NCBI GenBank assembly: GCA_008921705.1
Contig: VFFE01007626.1
Coordinates: 1,513,378-1,577,377, forward strand
Source of the DNA: Burhinus oedicnemus
Lineage: Eukaryota > Chordata > Aves > Charadriiformes > Burhinidae
DNA length: 64,000 nucleotides
Direction of reading: 5' to 3'
Shown: one piece after another, positions 1-9,246 of the stretch
Layout: each line of letters starts with the position of its first letter
How positions within the stretch are numbered: the stretch's first letter is position 1
The notes under the pieces: model-generated
Databases searched by the model: none
Seen by the model: only the letters and a program-made list of their open reading frames with translations
What the model was told of the DNA's origin: nothing
Translations under genes and position numbers: made by a program

Positions 1-76
1 TTTCTGCATCCCTTCCAGCATCAAAGTTTGGAGCAGCTTGAATTGTGCCCTGGGTACACTGAACCATTGCTGCAGG
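1..76 (-). CDS. ANXA7: ANXA7 coding exon 5 (cut by window edge)
   Basis: The acceptor CATTTTCAG is followed by CCTGCAGCAATG. The frame reads PAAMVQCTQGTIQAAPNFDA then GRDAE. This aligns with the human ATVTQVTQGTIRPAANFDAIRDAE stretch just before annexin repeat 1. The exon runs off the left edge of the window, so its donor is not seen. Confidence 0.92.
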
Positions 77-3000
77 CTGAAAATGAGAGTCACATGTAAC
101 TAGCTATCCTGCACAATATAAATTAAAATTAAAATCACAACTTTGGCATCAGTACTTCAGAAGGAGTCATCCATTAGTTCCTCATTTTTTCTCTAACACA
201 GAATCAGGGCAACATTTAATTGTGTTGAAAAGCTTTGGCCACACAGACACAGGGTTATAGTTTTGTTCTGGTTGTACTCTTGAGTATAGCTGGGAACTCT
301 TGATGCAGAACACACTGTAAATTGTTGGAAACCACTTGTAAAAACATAAAAACTACAGAAGCCACTTAAGATTGATTATAGAAGAGGATACAGCACATAC
401 CGGACCAGGCATTGGTGATGGTGCTTGTCCACTAGGATATCCTACTGAAAATAAATTAAAGAACAAGATAAAAGGAATTAATTAGGTTTCTTCTTATTAC
501 GTAAATGCTATCTAATCTGAAAATAAGGCCATTTACAGACCTACCACTGCACAAAACCTTTTTCCTAAGTAACGATACCTGTCATGATCAGCAGTGGAAC
601 TTCTTGCCCTTGGGAATGATGGGAAGAAGCAATCACAGATGCATTCTGGTCCATACACTAGCAAGGCAATTCTAAAAATACTAATTTTACTGGTGCTGTG
701 GGAACTGGAAGGATCTCTCCTTATGAAATATTGCTATCTCTGACAAAAGCCAAGATAGCCCATGCAAATGAAGAATGTGTGTCCTGTGCTCTCTTCTAAA
801 GTCATATTATATACTTAAAGTGTCTAGCATATAAAGGATAATTATTAAGAATTCATTGGTGCAAAAAGAATTGAAGAAATCTCATTTTGTGATCAAAGGC
901 GCTGTGAATACAAAAGCTACAACTACATTTTTTTGTACTGGAATTTTATTTTTAATCCATAATACATACGTACAATTGTTATTATTTTAACAGCAGCTTA
1001 GTTATTATTAGACTTAAGAAAGCAATTATTAAAAAAAAGGTTTTGCTGCAAAGACAACTGACACATTCCAGAACAAAAATCATCTTGATGGTAACTGACC
1101 ACTCAAAGCATTAAAAACACTGCACCATTTTTGAGCAATTGTGTGCATTCTCCTTTCCATTTCCCCCACTATGCCAGGGATCACCATGAACACAAAGATC
1201 TGAAAAATGCATCCATTTCTTTGAGATTAACAGAACAGCTAGATACTTATTGAATGTGGACTCTGGATTTCACAGTTCTCATCAGATACTTGCAGTATGA
1301 AGAAAGGTAAGCACCTAAAACCACTACATCATGACCATTAATCAGTGAGAGCCATCCCTTTTGGATGTAGCACCTATAGAGATGGTTCTCATTAGTTCCT
1401 CAGTGGTCTTGTCAAGAAAGGTGGTAGGAGGTGTACAGCACACAAACTTCAACAGCTAAAAGTAACAAAGGTGAGGGCCTAATTTGTTACTACCTATTCT
1501 GGGATCTCTCCGTCTAACCTTGGATGCTTAAAGCTTCTTATGTATGACATACCTGGAATTTGTGCTGGTCCACCTCCAGCATAGCTTTGGGCAGGAGGCT
1601 GTGGATAGCCACCAAAGCCAGGGCCAGCAGGAGGCACACCAAACCCAGGGCCTGTAGGAGCTAGGAGACGAAGAAAGACTTTAGCACACTTAATGTTTTG
1701 TACTTCTGACACAACATGAGCCAGGTTATTGAGCAGAGCTATGCAAGAGACTAATTTCTCTGTGTCTGTGCAGTGGCCCAAAACCATCAAGGCCCTGCCG
1801 TTAGCATGCAGGTATTTCCTGCTAGATAGCAATCTGGCTGCCTACATGTTGCCACCTAAATTGACTGCTGAACAAAGCGGCTTTTCTTTACTACTTCTAC
1901 CAAGCACAGGGAATGGTTACACCAGAAATCTCTCTCGAGGGGTACTCTAACAAAGGATCTTACCTCCAGGATATGGTGGCATTCCTCCAGGCTGGGGAGC
2001 TCCAGGGTAGCCCCCAGGGGCAGGGTAGCCCCCTGGGGCAGGATATCCTGCTGCCCCTGGATATCCAGCACTCGGTGGTGCTGCAGGATAGGTCCCTGCT
2101 CCTGCCGGAGGGTATCCTCCGGGAACAGCGGGGTAGGAGTACTGACCGGCTGGCGGATAGACAGACTCTTGTCCTGTAGGCTGAAACACAAAAATGGGAT
2201 GTCTGTACGCCTGCTAATAGGACATTAGAGTAAAAACCCTCAAGCTACAAAAATGTCCATCTGTATAATAACTTGAATTACATAATTAGATTCAGCACTT
2301 GAAGTGGCAGCAGCAGAATTCCTGAAGCCTGGATGGGGGCCTCCTGGTTGGGTTTTCTGATGCGTCTCCCATGTTGACACAGAATCAGAGAGTGCTGCAG
2401 GGTGGAAGGCACCCACGTTCAAAGCAGGGCCAGTTTCAGAGTTAGATGAGGTCACACAAAGCCTTGTCAAGTTTTCAGTGTCTCCGAGGAACAGTGAATC
2501 TACAGCCTCTCTGGGCCCCTGTTCCAGTGTTTGACTGCTCTCATGGTGATCAATGGTTTCCTCAAATCAAATTACAATTACAACCTGTGGTTGTTGCCAG
2601 CTGCCCATTCACGGTGTACCTCTGACAAGCGTCTGGTTCCAGTGTCTCTATCACTCCTTCTTACGTAGCAGAACACTGAATAGATCTCCGCTTAGCCTTC
2701 TCCAGGTGAGCAGCCCTCCCTAGACATGCTCCTGTTTGTCCATGTCTCTGTTGTACTGGGAGACCACAACTAGGCACAGTATTCCAGATGTGGCCTTATG
2801 AACACTGAGCACAGAGGAATAATTTCCCTTGACTTGCTGGCTTCGCTCTTGCTAAAGCCTGGTATGTCATTAGCCTTCCTCCCCAGGGACACGCACCGCT
2901 GAGCCACATTCGACTTCTCAACCACCAGGACCTCTGGTCCTTTACTGGAAAGCTGCTACTTCTATCCTACATAAGTAAGAGGTGAGCTCAGCTAGGCTTG

Positions 3001-5129
3001 CTCTCTATGAATCATTAGGAGATCACCTCCTGTTTTTATAGGACTTTTAAGAGCTTAGTATCCTTGAAACTTCTGCCTCTTGCACAACCAGTATTTTCAA
3101 ATGTTACACAGTGAGAACTTACAAGAGGTGGGGTGTGGTTTTTTTTTCCATTTCCTTTGCAATCCAGGTTATAAAGCATGGACATTCAATGACTAAATCT
3201 AGACCACTGAGTCAGACTGAACACTTATTACAGGTTTTAAATAAAAAGAACAAGAGAAACATCTATATGCCTTTGTTCTGCTACATGTATGACTTACAGT
3301 CATACCACAAAGGTTGCTATTAGCATTAACATACATTAGAAATATATACTTGAATGACCAGGATCTCTAAGGAAAAACCCTGTAAGTTAAAAGTCATATA
3401 CTTGATCTTAAAAATCAGGTATTTAAAATCAGCTTCATAATGAAGCATAATGTATGGACTCATTACTCACTTGCTGGGAATCATCTTTACTGACTAGCTT
3501 TAGAAGTATGGGTCACACATTACATACAGTACACACTCATTCTTGAGCCCAGAAAACAGAAATAAACTGCAAAGCAGTAAAGTAGCTCAAACATTCTCCT
3601 TGGGTTTGGTTGCTCCAAGATTTTTACTCCCAGATTACTGGGCCCAGGCTATGTATTACTCTCTTCCCCAGCGATACAGTCTAACCTTTCTCTGCCAGAT
3701 TCAACAAGATTTTAATGGCATTTAGATTCACAAACGCAAAATTAGGATCCTCAAAGGCCCTGCTCAGATAACTATCACCATTGCAGAAGAAAATAATTTC
3801 ATATTGGTTTTTTGCACTGGTTATCACTTTGGGCATCATCAATGAGACTAGGAAACCTAGAATCGTTGATATCGAATCTAAAGGGTCTTTTAAATTAATC
3901 CATTGAAGTTGGCTATATTTTAGATGCTAGCTAAGAAAAAGAAGTATTTGCAGATGTAGTTAAAAATAAATTACAGCTACAATCATGAGGGTTCAGCAGA
4001 ACTTTGGGGGGGGGGGGGGGGGGGGAAGAAATCCTGCAGTTAAGATCCGGGTTCTAACATGTTTGTCTTTAGTTTGACTGACTTAAGTGTTTCAGAGGGA
4101 GTAAGGGTAAATTGTAAAGCAAAATAATCAGAGAATTTATTACATGTATTTATATGTATGTATTTATACATATTGCATGTATTTACAGCTTTTCAGTAGC
4201 TTAGTGGGATTCGGGCTGAGGTCCATGCTTAAGTCTAGTTCTGTACTACATAAAACACAGACCATATAAAATTCCCACAATTACAGTATGATCAGTGCCA
4301 TACTAATAAAAGCACACAGATGCATCTAGTTTTGAAAAACAATGCAGGCATATCAAAAAGACTGCAGTATCAGCCACACCCGATACATTCCAGTCTTCCA
4401 TTAAGTTTCATTAGAATTTTTAGTCCATCCAGTCATGAGCTGAAGGTGGAACAAAGTTTCAGGGCTGAAGGATAGGGGGTCAAAGTCAAGATACGGTGTC
4501 CTTTATCCTCAGAAAAATATTTACTTGGTGTCATATGAAAGCTGGCCTACTTGAGCAAAGCATTCCAAGCTCTTCCTGAGGGTAATGGCCACTGAAGTTT
4601 GTTCAGCATCTCTGTAAGTCCTGTGATACGGGTATGTGGAATATTTGGTAGAGACTGTGGTAGAGATTGCTTCAGAGATTACCTCTGACCCCGTACATAA
4701 AGACCCTCATATTTATTTAAGAACAACTGATACTTTAAAAAAATTATTTGCTGAGATAGTTAGGTATATAAAAAAAGACCAAACTCACAAGACAAAGATA
4801 AACTAAAACAAGACCAAACAATCAAAAACTTTCTGGAACAACAGGCAACATGAAAAAAAAAAAATCCTAAACTTCCTTCTTGGAATTCTTATGAGACAAC
4901 TGTAAAGTCATCCTCAGGGATATATAGACAAAAACAAAGACCATAATCTCTAGAAAATACTGTATATGATCCGACAGCTACTATTTACACACACAGAGAG
5001 AGCACATTAAGTAGGGGTATTCACAGAATATAAATACATTAGGAATGCAACACATTCAAGATCCATACTTACAGGATAACCAGGGAAAGCAGGGTAGCCG
5101 CCAGAAGGGGGGTAACCCGGGTATGACAT
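1..5129 (-). CDS. ANXA7: Annexin A7, N-terminal coding part (five exons; rest off the left edge)
   Basis: ANXA7 (synexin) is a calcium-dependent phospholipid-binding protein linked to membrane aggregation and exocytosis. Five exons join in frame on the minus strand: 5129-5073, 2180-1964, 1660-1553, 444-401 and 76-1. They give the first ~167 residues. The chain starts MSYPGYPPSGGYPAFPGYP and continues with GYP/PAPGGYPAPGG repeats. It then reaches the conserved TQGTI...NFDA...RDAE stretch that leads into annexin repeat 1. The Tyr/Pro/Gly arm order (GQES, GYPAPGGYPAPGGYPGAP, GYPQPP) matches ANXA7 and not ANXA11, whose arm is longer and different. All junctions have AG/GT borders and phases agree (0, 1, 1, 0). 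The calcium-binding core repeats are not in the window. The ATG has A at -3. The promoter is the CpG island near 8.5 kb. Confidence 0.95.
77..1552 (-). other. ANXA7: ANXA7 introns 4 and 5 (two introns around exon 4)
   Basis: Non-coding sequence between the coding exons on either side of the 44-nt exon at 401-444. It is AT-rich. I see no repeat family, RNA gene or additional exon. Confidence 0.7.
401..444 (-). CDS. ANXA7: ANXA7 coding exon 4 (short)
   Basis: A 44-nt exon between TTTTCAG and GTATGT. With the carried G it encodes VGYPSGQAPSPMPGP (15 codons) and ends in phase 0. It corresponds to the human PGGFPGGQMPSQYPGGQPTYPSQ stretch but is about nine residues shorter. Its length is not a multiple of three, so skipping it alone would shift the frame. 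Confidence 0.85.
1553..1660 (-). CDS. ANXA7: ANXA7 coding exon 3
   Basis: The acceptor CTCCTAG is followed by CTCCTACAGGC. The first codon is split (G from the previous exon plus CT, giving Ala). The exon encodes PTGPGFGVPPAGPGFGGYP and then QPPAQSYAGGGPAQIP, collinear with the human GYPQPPSQSYGGGPAQVP segment. It ends in phase 1 at CCAG before GTATGT. Confidence 0.92.
1964..2180 (-). CDS. ANXA7: ANXA7 coding exon 2 (GYP repeat exon)
   Basis: The acceptor TTTCAG is followed by CCTACAGGACAAGAG (PTGQE). The exon carries 72 codons plus one base and ends GGAG before GTAAGA. It encodes the most repetitive part of the arm, with GYPAPGG in tandem. At the DNA level this is an ~18-bp tandem repeat near 2005-2058. 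Plus-strand open frames over this exon are antisense shadows caused by its composition. Confidence 0.93.
2377..2955 (-). repeat. Old, degenerate CR1 LINE 3' fragment
   Basis: The plus strand reads like the reverse complement of a CR1 3' end. It opens ACACAGAATCAGAGAGTGCTGCAGGGTGGAAGG. It continues through stretches such as CACAGTATTCCAGATGTGGCCT, TCATTAGCCTTCCT and GAGCCACATTCGACTTCTC, which match the CR1 region coding for the C-terminal end of the reverse transcriptase. Divergence and indels are heavy, so it is an ancient copy with no intact frame. It lies in the same orientation as ANXA7 transcription. The subfamily cannot be set by eye. Confidence 0.75.
4006..4025 (+). repeat. (G)20 homopolymer
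   Basis: Twenty consecutive G on the plus strand in an ANXA7 intron, so the pre-mRNA has a C run. The length may vary between individuals or be a sequencing or assembly error. Confidence 0.9.
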
Positions 5130-5130
5130 T
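5073..5130 (-). CDS. ANXA7: ANXA7 coding exon 1 (contains start codon)
   Basis: On the minus strand the acceptor CTCCCAG is followed by A and then ATG (5129-5127). The exon encodes 19 residues, MSYPGYPPSGGYPAFPGYP, and ends in phase 0 at a strong GTAAGT donor (5072-5067). It is the second exon of the transcript, because a non-coding exon lies near 8.5 kb. Confidence 0.93.
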
Positions 5131-7519
5131 CTGGGAGAAAAAAGATATTTTCACTGTCAAGGCACTATATATGAGTTTGTAGTAGTTATTTACTTGCTGA
5201 TTACCTGTGAAATCACTTGAACAATACGTTTAGTAGGTTTAGAATTGCTCAGGAGTACTTGTCAGCTATTAAACCCACAAAACCTTTCCTTTTTTTCATA
5301 CATACGACCATAGCAAGCAGGATTCAGAAGGGAAGCATCTTCAACTTTGTAATTAACTACCACTCTTATTTAGGATCAGATAGACATTGAAGCATGGTAA
5401 GAGACTTGAAACTCCAAAAAGAACTCTCAAATACAGGATATACTTCGAGGTGCCAGCAGGTGGGGGGTGAGCCCTTTGCCACAACAGAAACAGAAGAGTC
5501 AGTCTAGAGCAGGGCCCCAGTCCTGCACTGCAACCAAGCACCTGTCTCCCACCCCTCTGCACTCCTCCACTCACAGGGGTAGTTCCTGTGAGAAGAGCAG
5601 TACCTTATCTATCACATGTAAAATGATAATTTCATAGAAACATATGTAATCCCCCAGCATTATTTCATTTGTGTAGAAGATTTGTGTTTCCTGCCAGTAA
5701 CTGTTTATTTTAGTTCCATTTTTAATAGAGGGGCTTGGGGAACAGAACGGGACAGCGATCATTCCTGATGTTGCCAACCAGTTGGGCAGGGAGTTTTGAG
5801 GCCATTAGCCAGGTTACGAAACATTTAAAGTCAGGGAAAAAAAAAATCATGTTAACGCTAACCAGCCAGATTGCCTGATCAGGGCCTGGGAGTTACTCAC
5901 GACATGTTTCTAAGACAGTATGCACCTTAGCTGCACAAATCAAAGGACACAGGACATAGAAAAATGAATGCAATAGAGCATTCATTTCTAGGTGTTCACT
6001 GGCCAAAATAAATTGATTTTGAAAGCAGAATTCTTACTGCATCAGACCATTACGGCAATAGGTGGTCACAGAGTTAAACATCTGAGACTTAATGTGAAAA
6101 ACATGAAAACTTCAAGTAGAAGAGCCCAAACAATAAGAGCCCAAACCAACTTGCAGAGAAGCACAGCTATGTAGTCTCACACTGATAAACTTGGATCATC
6201 ACTTCCAAATAAGTAAAGGAGGAAGAACATGAGGTGTATTTGTAAATCTATGCTTTAATCATAAACACTGGTAACAGCTGTTTATTTCCCTAAGAAGAAA
6301 CACCTTAAACCCATACCTGTACAGCACTTATTACTGACAGCTGCTTAAATGGACTTTAAATTTGGCTTTCAACAGCACATTCTTTTGGTATTTTTGACTT
6401 TAACACTAATTGTAGCTCCTTTCAGGAATAAGATGACCAGCAACACTTCCAATTTCAGTTTCACTTTTTCCGCTTACAGGAAAATATCGTGTCAGCAAAA
6501 CTGAATATTAAAAAACAAACAAACAAAAACTTCTTCAGCTTTTCAGCTTCATGTAATTCAACTAAACCGTTAAGAAGACAGGATTGTAAAGCTTGTAAAA
6601 CTTATCATTTCCACTGTACAACTTAGAATGTTTTTCATGATGCAAAATCAACAGCTAGTGATGGCAACTCAGCTGTTTAAACACCTGTAGAAAGTTTAAT
6701 TTGTACAATAAATGAGACCAAACAATCTTTTAAGCATATTTAAATATATAAAATTTTAAACTTACTGATAAGACACTTAATTTAGATTGAATTTAAGTTT
6801 TCAGCTATGTCTCTGATTTCCTAGCAAACACATTCTGGCAAAAAGCTTTTTAAGGCATGAGTTTCCAACATCTCATTTTCAAGCAAACAAGCCATCAAGG
6901 CTATGTCGTATTTTTGATTAGCAAATTAACCACCCGTGGAAACCTGTGACTTACAGTGCACCAGTAAATTGTTTAACGCTTTCCTTACTTTTATTGTATC
7001 CGTTCCTTTTCTAGGATTCAGTTTGTGATGCGAGTTCTTTTGGGCCAGGTACTGGGAATTGTAGTTCATTTAATCATTCCCCTCTTAACAGGACCCTGAC
7101 TCCTATTTGTCATTCTTCTGAAGTACAAAAACAAAATAAAAACGTTATCTTTGCATTTGCTTGATCTAGCTGTTGGGATTTGTTTTAATTGGAAAAAAAA
7201 TTTAGAGTAATAAAAGGGTCAAATAAGGACCACTGCTTCAATTACTTCAGGCTTTTTATAACTCAATGGACATGATGCTAAATTGGGAATTCAGACTTGC
7301 TTCTGACACCAGTTACAAGTCTCTTTAAAACTTACTATGACCAGACAGCAACATTTACTCAAACAGCTTTCACTATGTAGATGTTTTCCAGGAGATAAAT
7401 TAAGTCACTTAAACAATATTAAGTACTTCGCAAACACTGGCCTGACGCGGCTGTAGCGCACGGCCTCACTTATCTCCACGTAAGCATCCTCAGAGGCTCT
7501 GATATAACCGAAACACCAA

Positions 7520-7552
7520 CAGATTTGCCCATCAGATTTGCCCATCAGATTT
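7520..7552 (+). repeat. 13-bp tandem duplication (2.5 copies)
   Basis: The unit CAGATTTGCCCAT occurs at 7520-7532 and 7533-7545, with a partial CAGATTT at 7546-7552. It sits at the left border of the ANXA7 CpG island. Confidence 0.9.
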
Positions 7553-7757
7553 TAATTTCCACCCCGTTTTCGCCGGCCGGGGCACAAGGCGGGGCCCAGC
7601 CGGGGGCGGGTGAAGCGGCGGGCCGAGCGCTGTCACAGCCCGGCCGCCGCTGAGTCAGTGGCGGCGCCGGCGACGGGCGGCTGCCGGGCCGCAACACTCT
7701 CCAGCACCCGCCGGTTCTCTTCTGCGGGCTGGAATCCAAACCTGAGGGGGGTGTCTC

Positions 7758-7789
7758 TTTTTTTTTTTTTTTTTTTTTTTGGGGGGGGG
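7758..7789 (+). repeat. T23-G9 homopolymer pair
   Basis: Twenty-three T followed directly by nine G inside the otherwise GC-rich ANXA7 CpG island. Confidence 0.9.
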
Positions 7790-8507
7790 TGCCATATCAG
7801 GGGACGCGCTAAACTCGGCGTGTGGGGCAGGAGTTCGCAGGTACAAACAGAGAAGTCTCCCCTCCGCTGCCGCAGCCCGATCCCCACAGAGACCCCGCAG
7901 GCCCGGCCCCGCACTCGGCGGGGCGGAGGAGGCACCGCCCGCGCACACCTGCGCCCCAGCCGAGGCCGCCCTCGCCAGCGCCACACCCACCCCCGGAGCC
8001 TTTAAAGGACCCCGGTGGGGCCACCACCGCCCCGCCTGCGGCACCCCCTCTCTGTTTCGGGACGGGAAGAGCGGTCACGTATCGCCCTAGTCTCTTCCCC
8101 ACTCCCTCAGCCGCCAGCCCTGGGCCGGCGCAGCGAGCCCTCGGGCGAGGCACCGCTGCGGACGGAGGCAGCTATTACTCTACTTACTTCTCCTGAGGTG
8201 ACCCCGCTCCGCACCGGGAGGGCAGGCGCCCGGCTAGGGGGGTGAGGCGCTCTGGGGCGGGCCGGCGCCTCCCTCGGCCGGACACCTGCCGAGCCCCGAG
8301 CTGGCAGGCGGCCGCGGCTCCAGGAGCCCTGCCCCGAGCTGCTTCTCGGGTCGCCCCGAGCTCCAGCACGCCCGTGCCGCAGGGCGCAGCGGGGCTGGGG
8401 CCGAGTCCCGTCCCCCGGAGGCGGTGTGTAAGGAGAGCCGCCGGGGCCTGAGGCGAGGGACGCGCGCGAGTCACGGCCGGCTTAGCCCTCCCCGCCGGCT
8501 GCCTCAC

Positions 8508-8570
8508 CTGAGGAGAAACCTGCGGAGCCTCCGGCCTCGCTCCCGCAGCTACACCGCAAAATGGAGGCTG
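8508..8570 (-). other. ANXA7: ANXA7 non-coding exon 1 (5' UTR; start site approximate)
   Basis: On the minus strand the sequence TTTCTCCTCAG precedes GTGAGGCAGC, a good donor inside the CpG island. It is the only good donor I see near the island centre in the right orientation, and annexin A7 genes usually begin with a short untranslated exon. The 5' boundary is a guess set near the YY1-type motif. Confidence 0.55.
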
Positions 8571-8749
8571 TGGGGCCGGGCGGCACCCGCCCCGCCCCCG
8601 GCACCGAGCCCGCCCCGGCCCGGCCCACGGGCCCCGCTCCCCGCGGGCAGGGGCGCCGCGCCCGAGTCCCGGCAGGGCCGAGACGGGCCGGCAGCGGCTC
8701 CCCGTGGTGATCGCCCTGCTGACCCAGGACCCCTTTCCTATATGTGCAG

Positions 8750-8813
8750 GTTTGCCCCATCTTGCTGAAGGAAAGCTGCAGTATGCCCAGTTCTCCTTCA
8801 GAACGGCTGAGAG
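8750..8813 (+). ncRNA. Candidate exon of a divergent transcript at the ANXA7 island
   Basis: The plus strand has a pyrimidine-rich acceptor (CCCTTTCCTATATGTGCAG) ending at 8749 and a near-consensus donor GAG|GTAAGT at 8814. Together they bound a 64-nt exon. It lies just outside the ANXA7 CpG island and points away from ANXA7, as divergent long non-coding RNAs often do. No protein family is recognised in it. This rests on splice signals only. Confidence 0.3.
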
Positions 8814-9005
8814 GTAAGTTCAAAGACGCAAGTGCCACAGAAACGCAGAGCGACTTGCCAGTGGAGCTGTGTCAGGGGAAGCATTCAACACGGGAAGCGG
8901 CAGGCGATGCCATCCCACGGGAGCCTTTAGCTGCCATCCCAGGGAAGCCCTTAGCCACCCGCCTAGGAAAGGAAAGGAGAAGTCCACACTGCAGTTTCCC
9001 TACAG

Positions 9006-9246
9006 CATCACTGCAATGGAGTTCAGCCCTAGTGCACGTAGCTCTAAATCGAGTTTGTTAGCCAGTAACACATGAGTCTTTAGATTGAGATCATCATTCA
9101 GTAGCTGGCAGGTAGTCAGCCAAGTCATCTGGGCCACCAGAACAGTGTGTAAAACGCAAAGTATGTAAAAGACGTAAGTGGAGGTGGAGGAGTTGCTCCT
9201 TTTCATGTAGTTAAGATCAGGATCTAGGTCCCAAGAGGGCATAAAG
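9006..9246 (+). ncRNA. Candidate second exon of the divergent transcript
   Basis: A good acceptor (CTGCAGTTTCCCTACAG) ends at 9005 and a good donor AAAG|GTAAGA follows at 9247. This gives a 241-nt exon 192 nt downstream of the first candidate. Two acceptor-donor pairs in series and in the same orientation make a spliced non-coding RNA plausible but unproven. Confidence 0.28.

Larger units (their letters stand above)
2181..5072 (-). other. ANXA7: ANXA7 intron between coding exons 1 and 2
   Basis: A 2.9 kb intron with an old CR1 fragment (about 2377-2955), a 20-G homopolymer (4006-4025), and an AT-rich low-complexity patch with repeated ATGTATTTA near 4142-4186. No exon is recognisable. Confidence 0.75.
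5131..8507 (-). other. ANXA7: ANXA7 first intron
   Basis: A 3.4 kb intron between the non-coding exon 1 donor (GTGAGG, 8507-8502) and the ATG exon acceptor. The part nearest exon 1 is CpG-island sequence. The rest is AT-rich with no recognised exon, RNA gene or transposon. Confidence 0.7.
7440..8720 (-). promoter_or_regulatory. ANXA7: CpG-island promoter of ANXA7
   Basis: A sharp rise in G+C with dense CpG between AT-rich flanks. It covers the inferred non-coding first exon and much of intron 1. It has no clear TATA box, and GC-box-like GGGCGGG/CCCGCCCC stretches are frequent. A TGAGTCA AP-1/MAF-type core lies at 7651-7657. A YY1-type CAAAATGGAGGC lies at 8557-8568 over the first exon. Many open frames on both strands here are composition artefacts. 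Confidence 0.85.

Noticed and set aside
1913..2179. Plus-strand 88-codon and minus-strand 111-codon frames over ANXA7 exon 2
   Set aside because: They are alternative frames of the GYP repeat exon. Only the frame joined by splice sites and matching annexin A7 is real.
7610..8840. Many open frames of 60-130 codons on both strands
   Set aside because: They lie in the ANXA7 CpG island, are rich in Arg/Pro/Ala/Gly, and overlap on both strands. This is what stop-poor GC-rich DNA gives.
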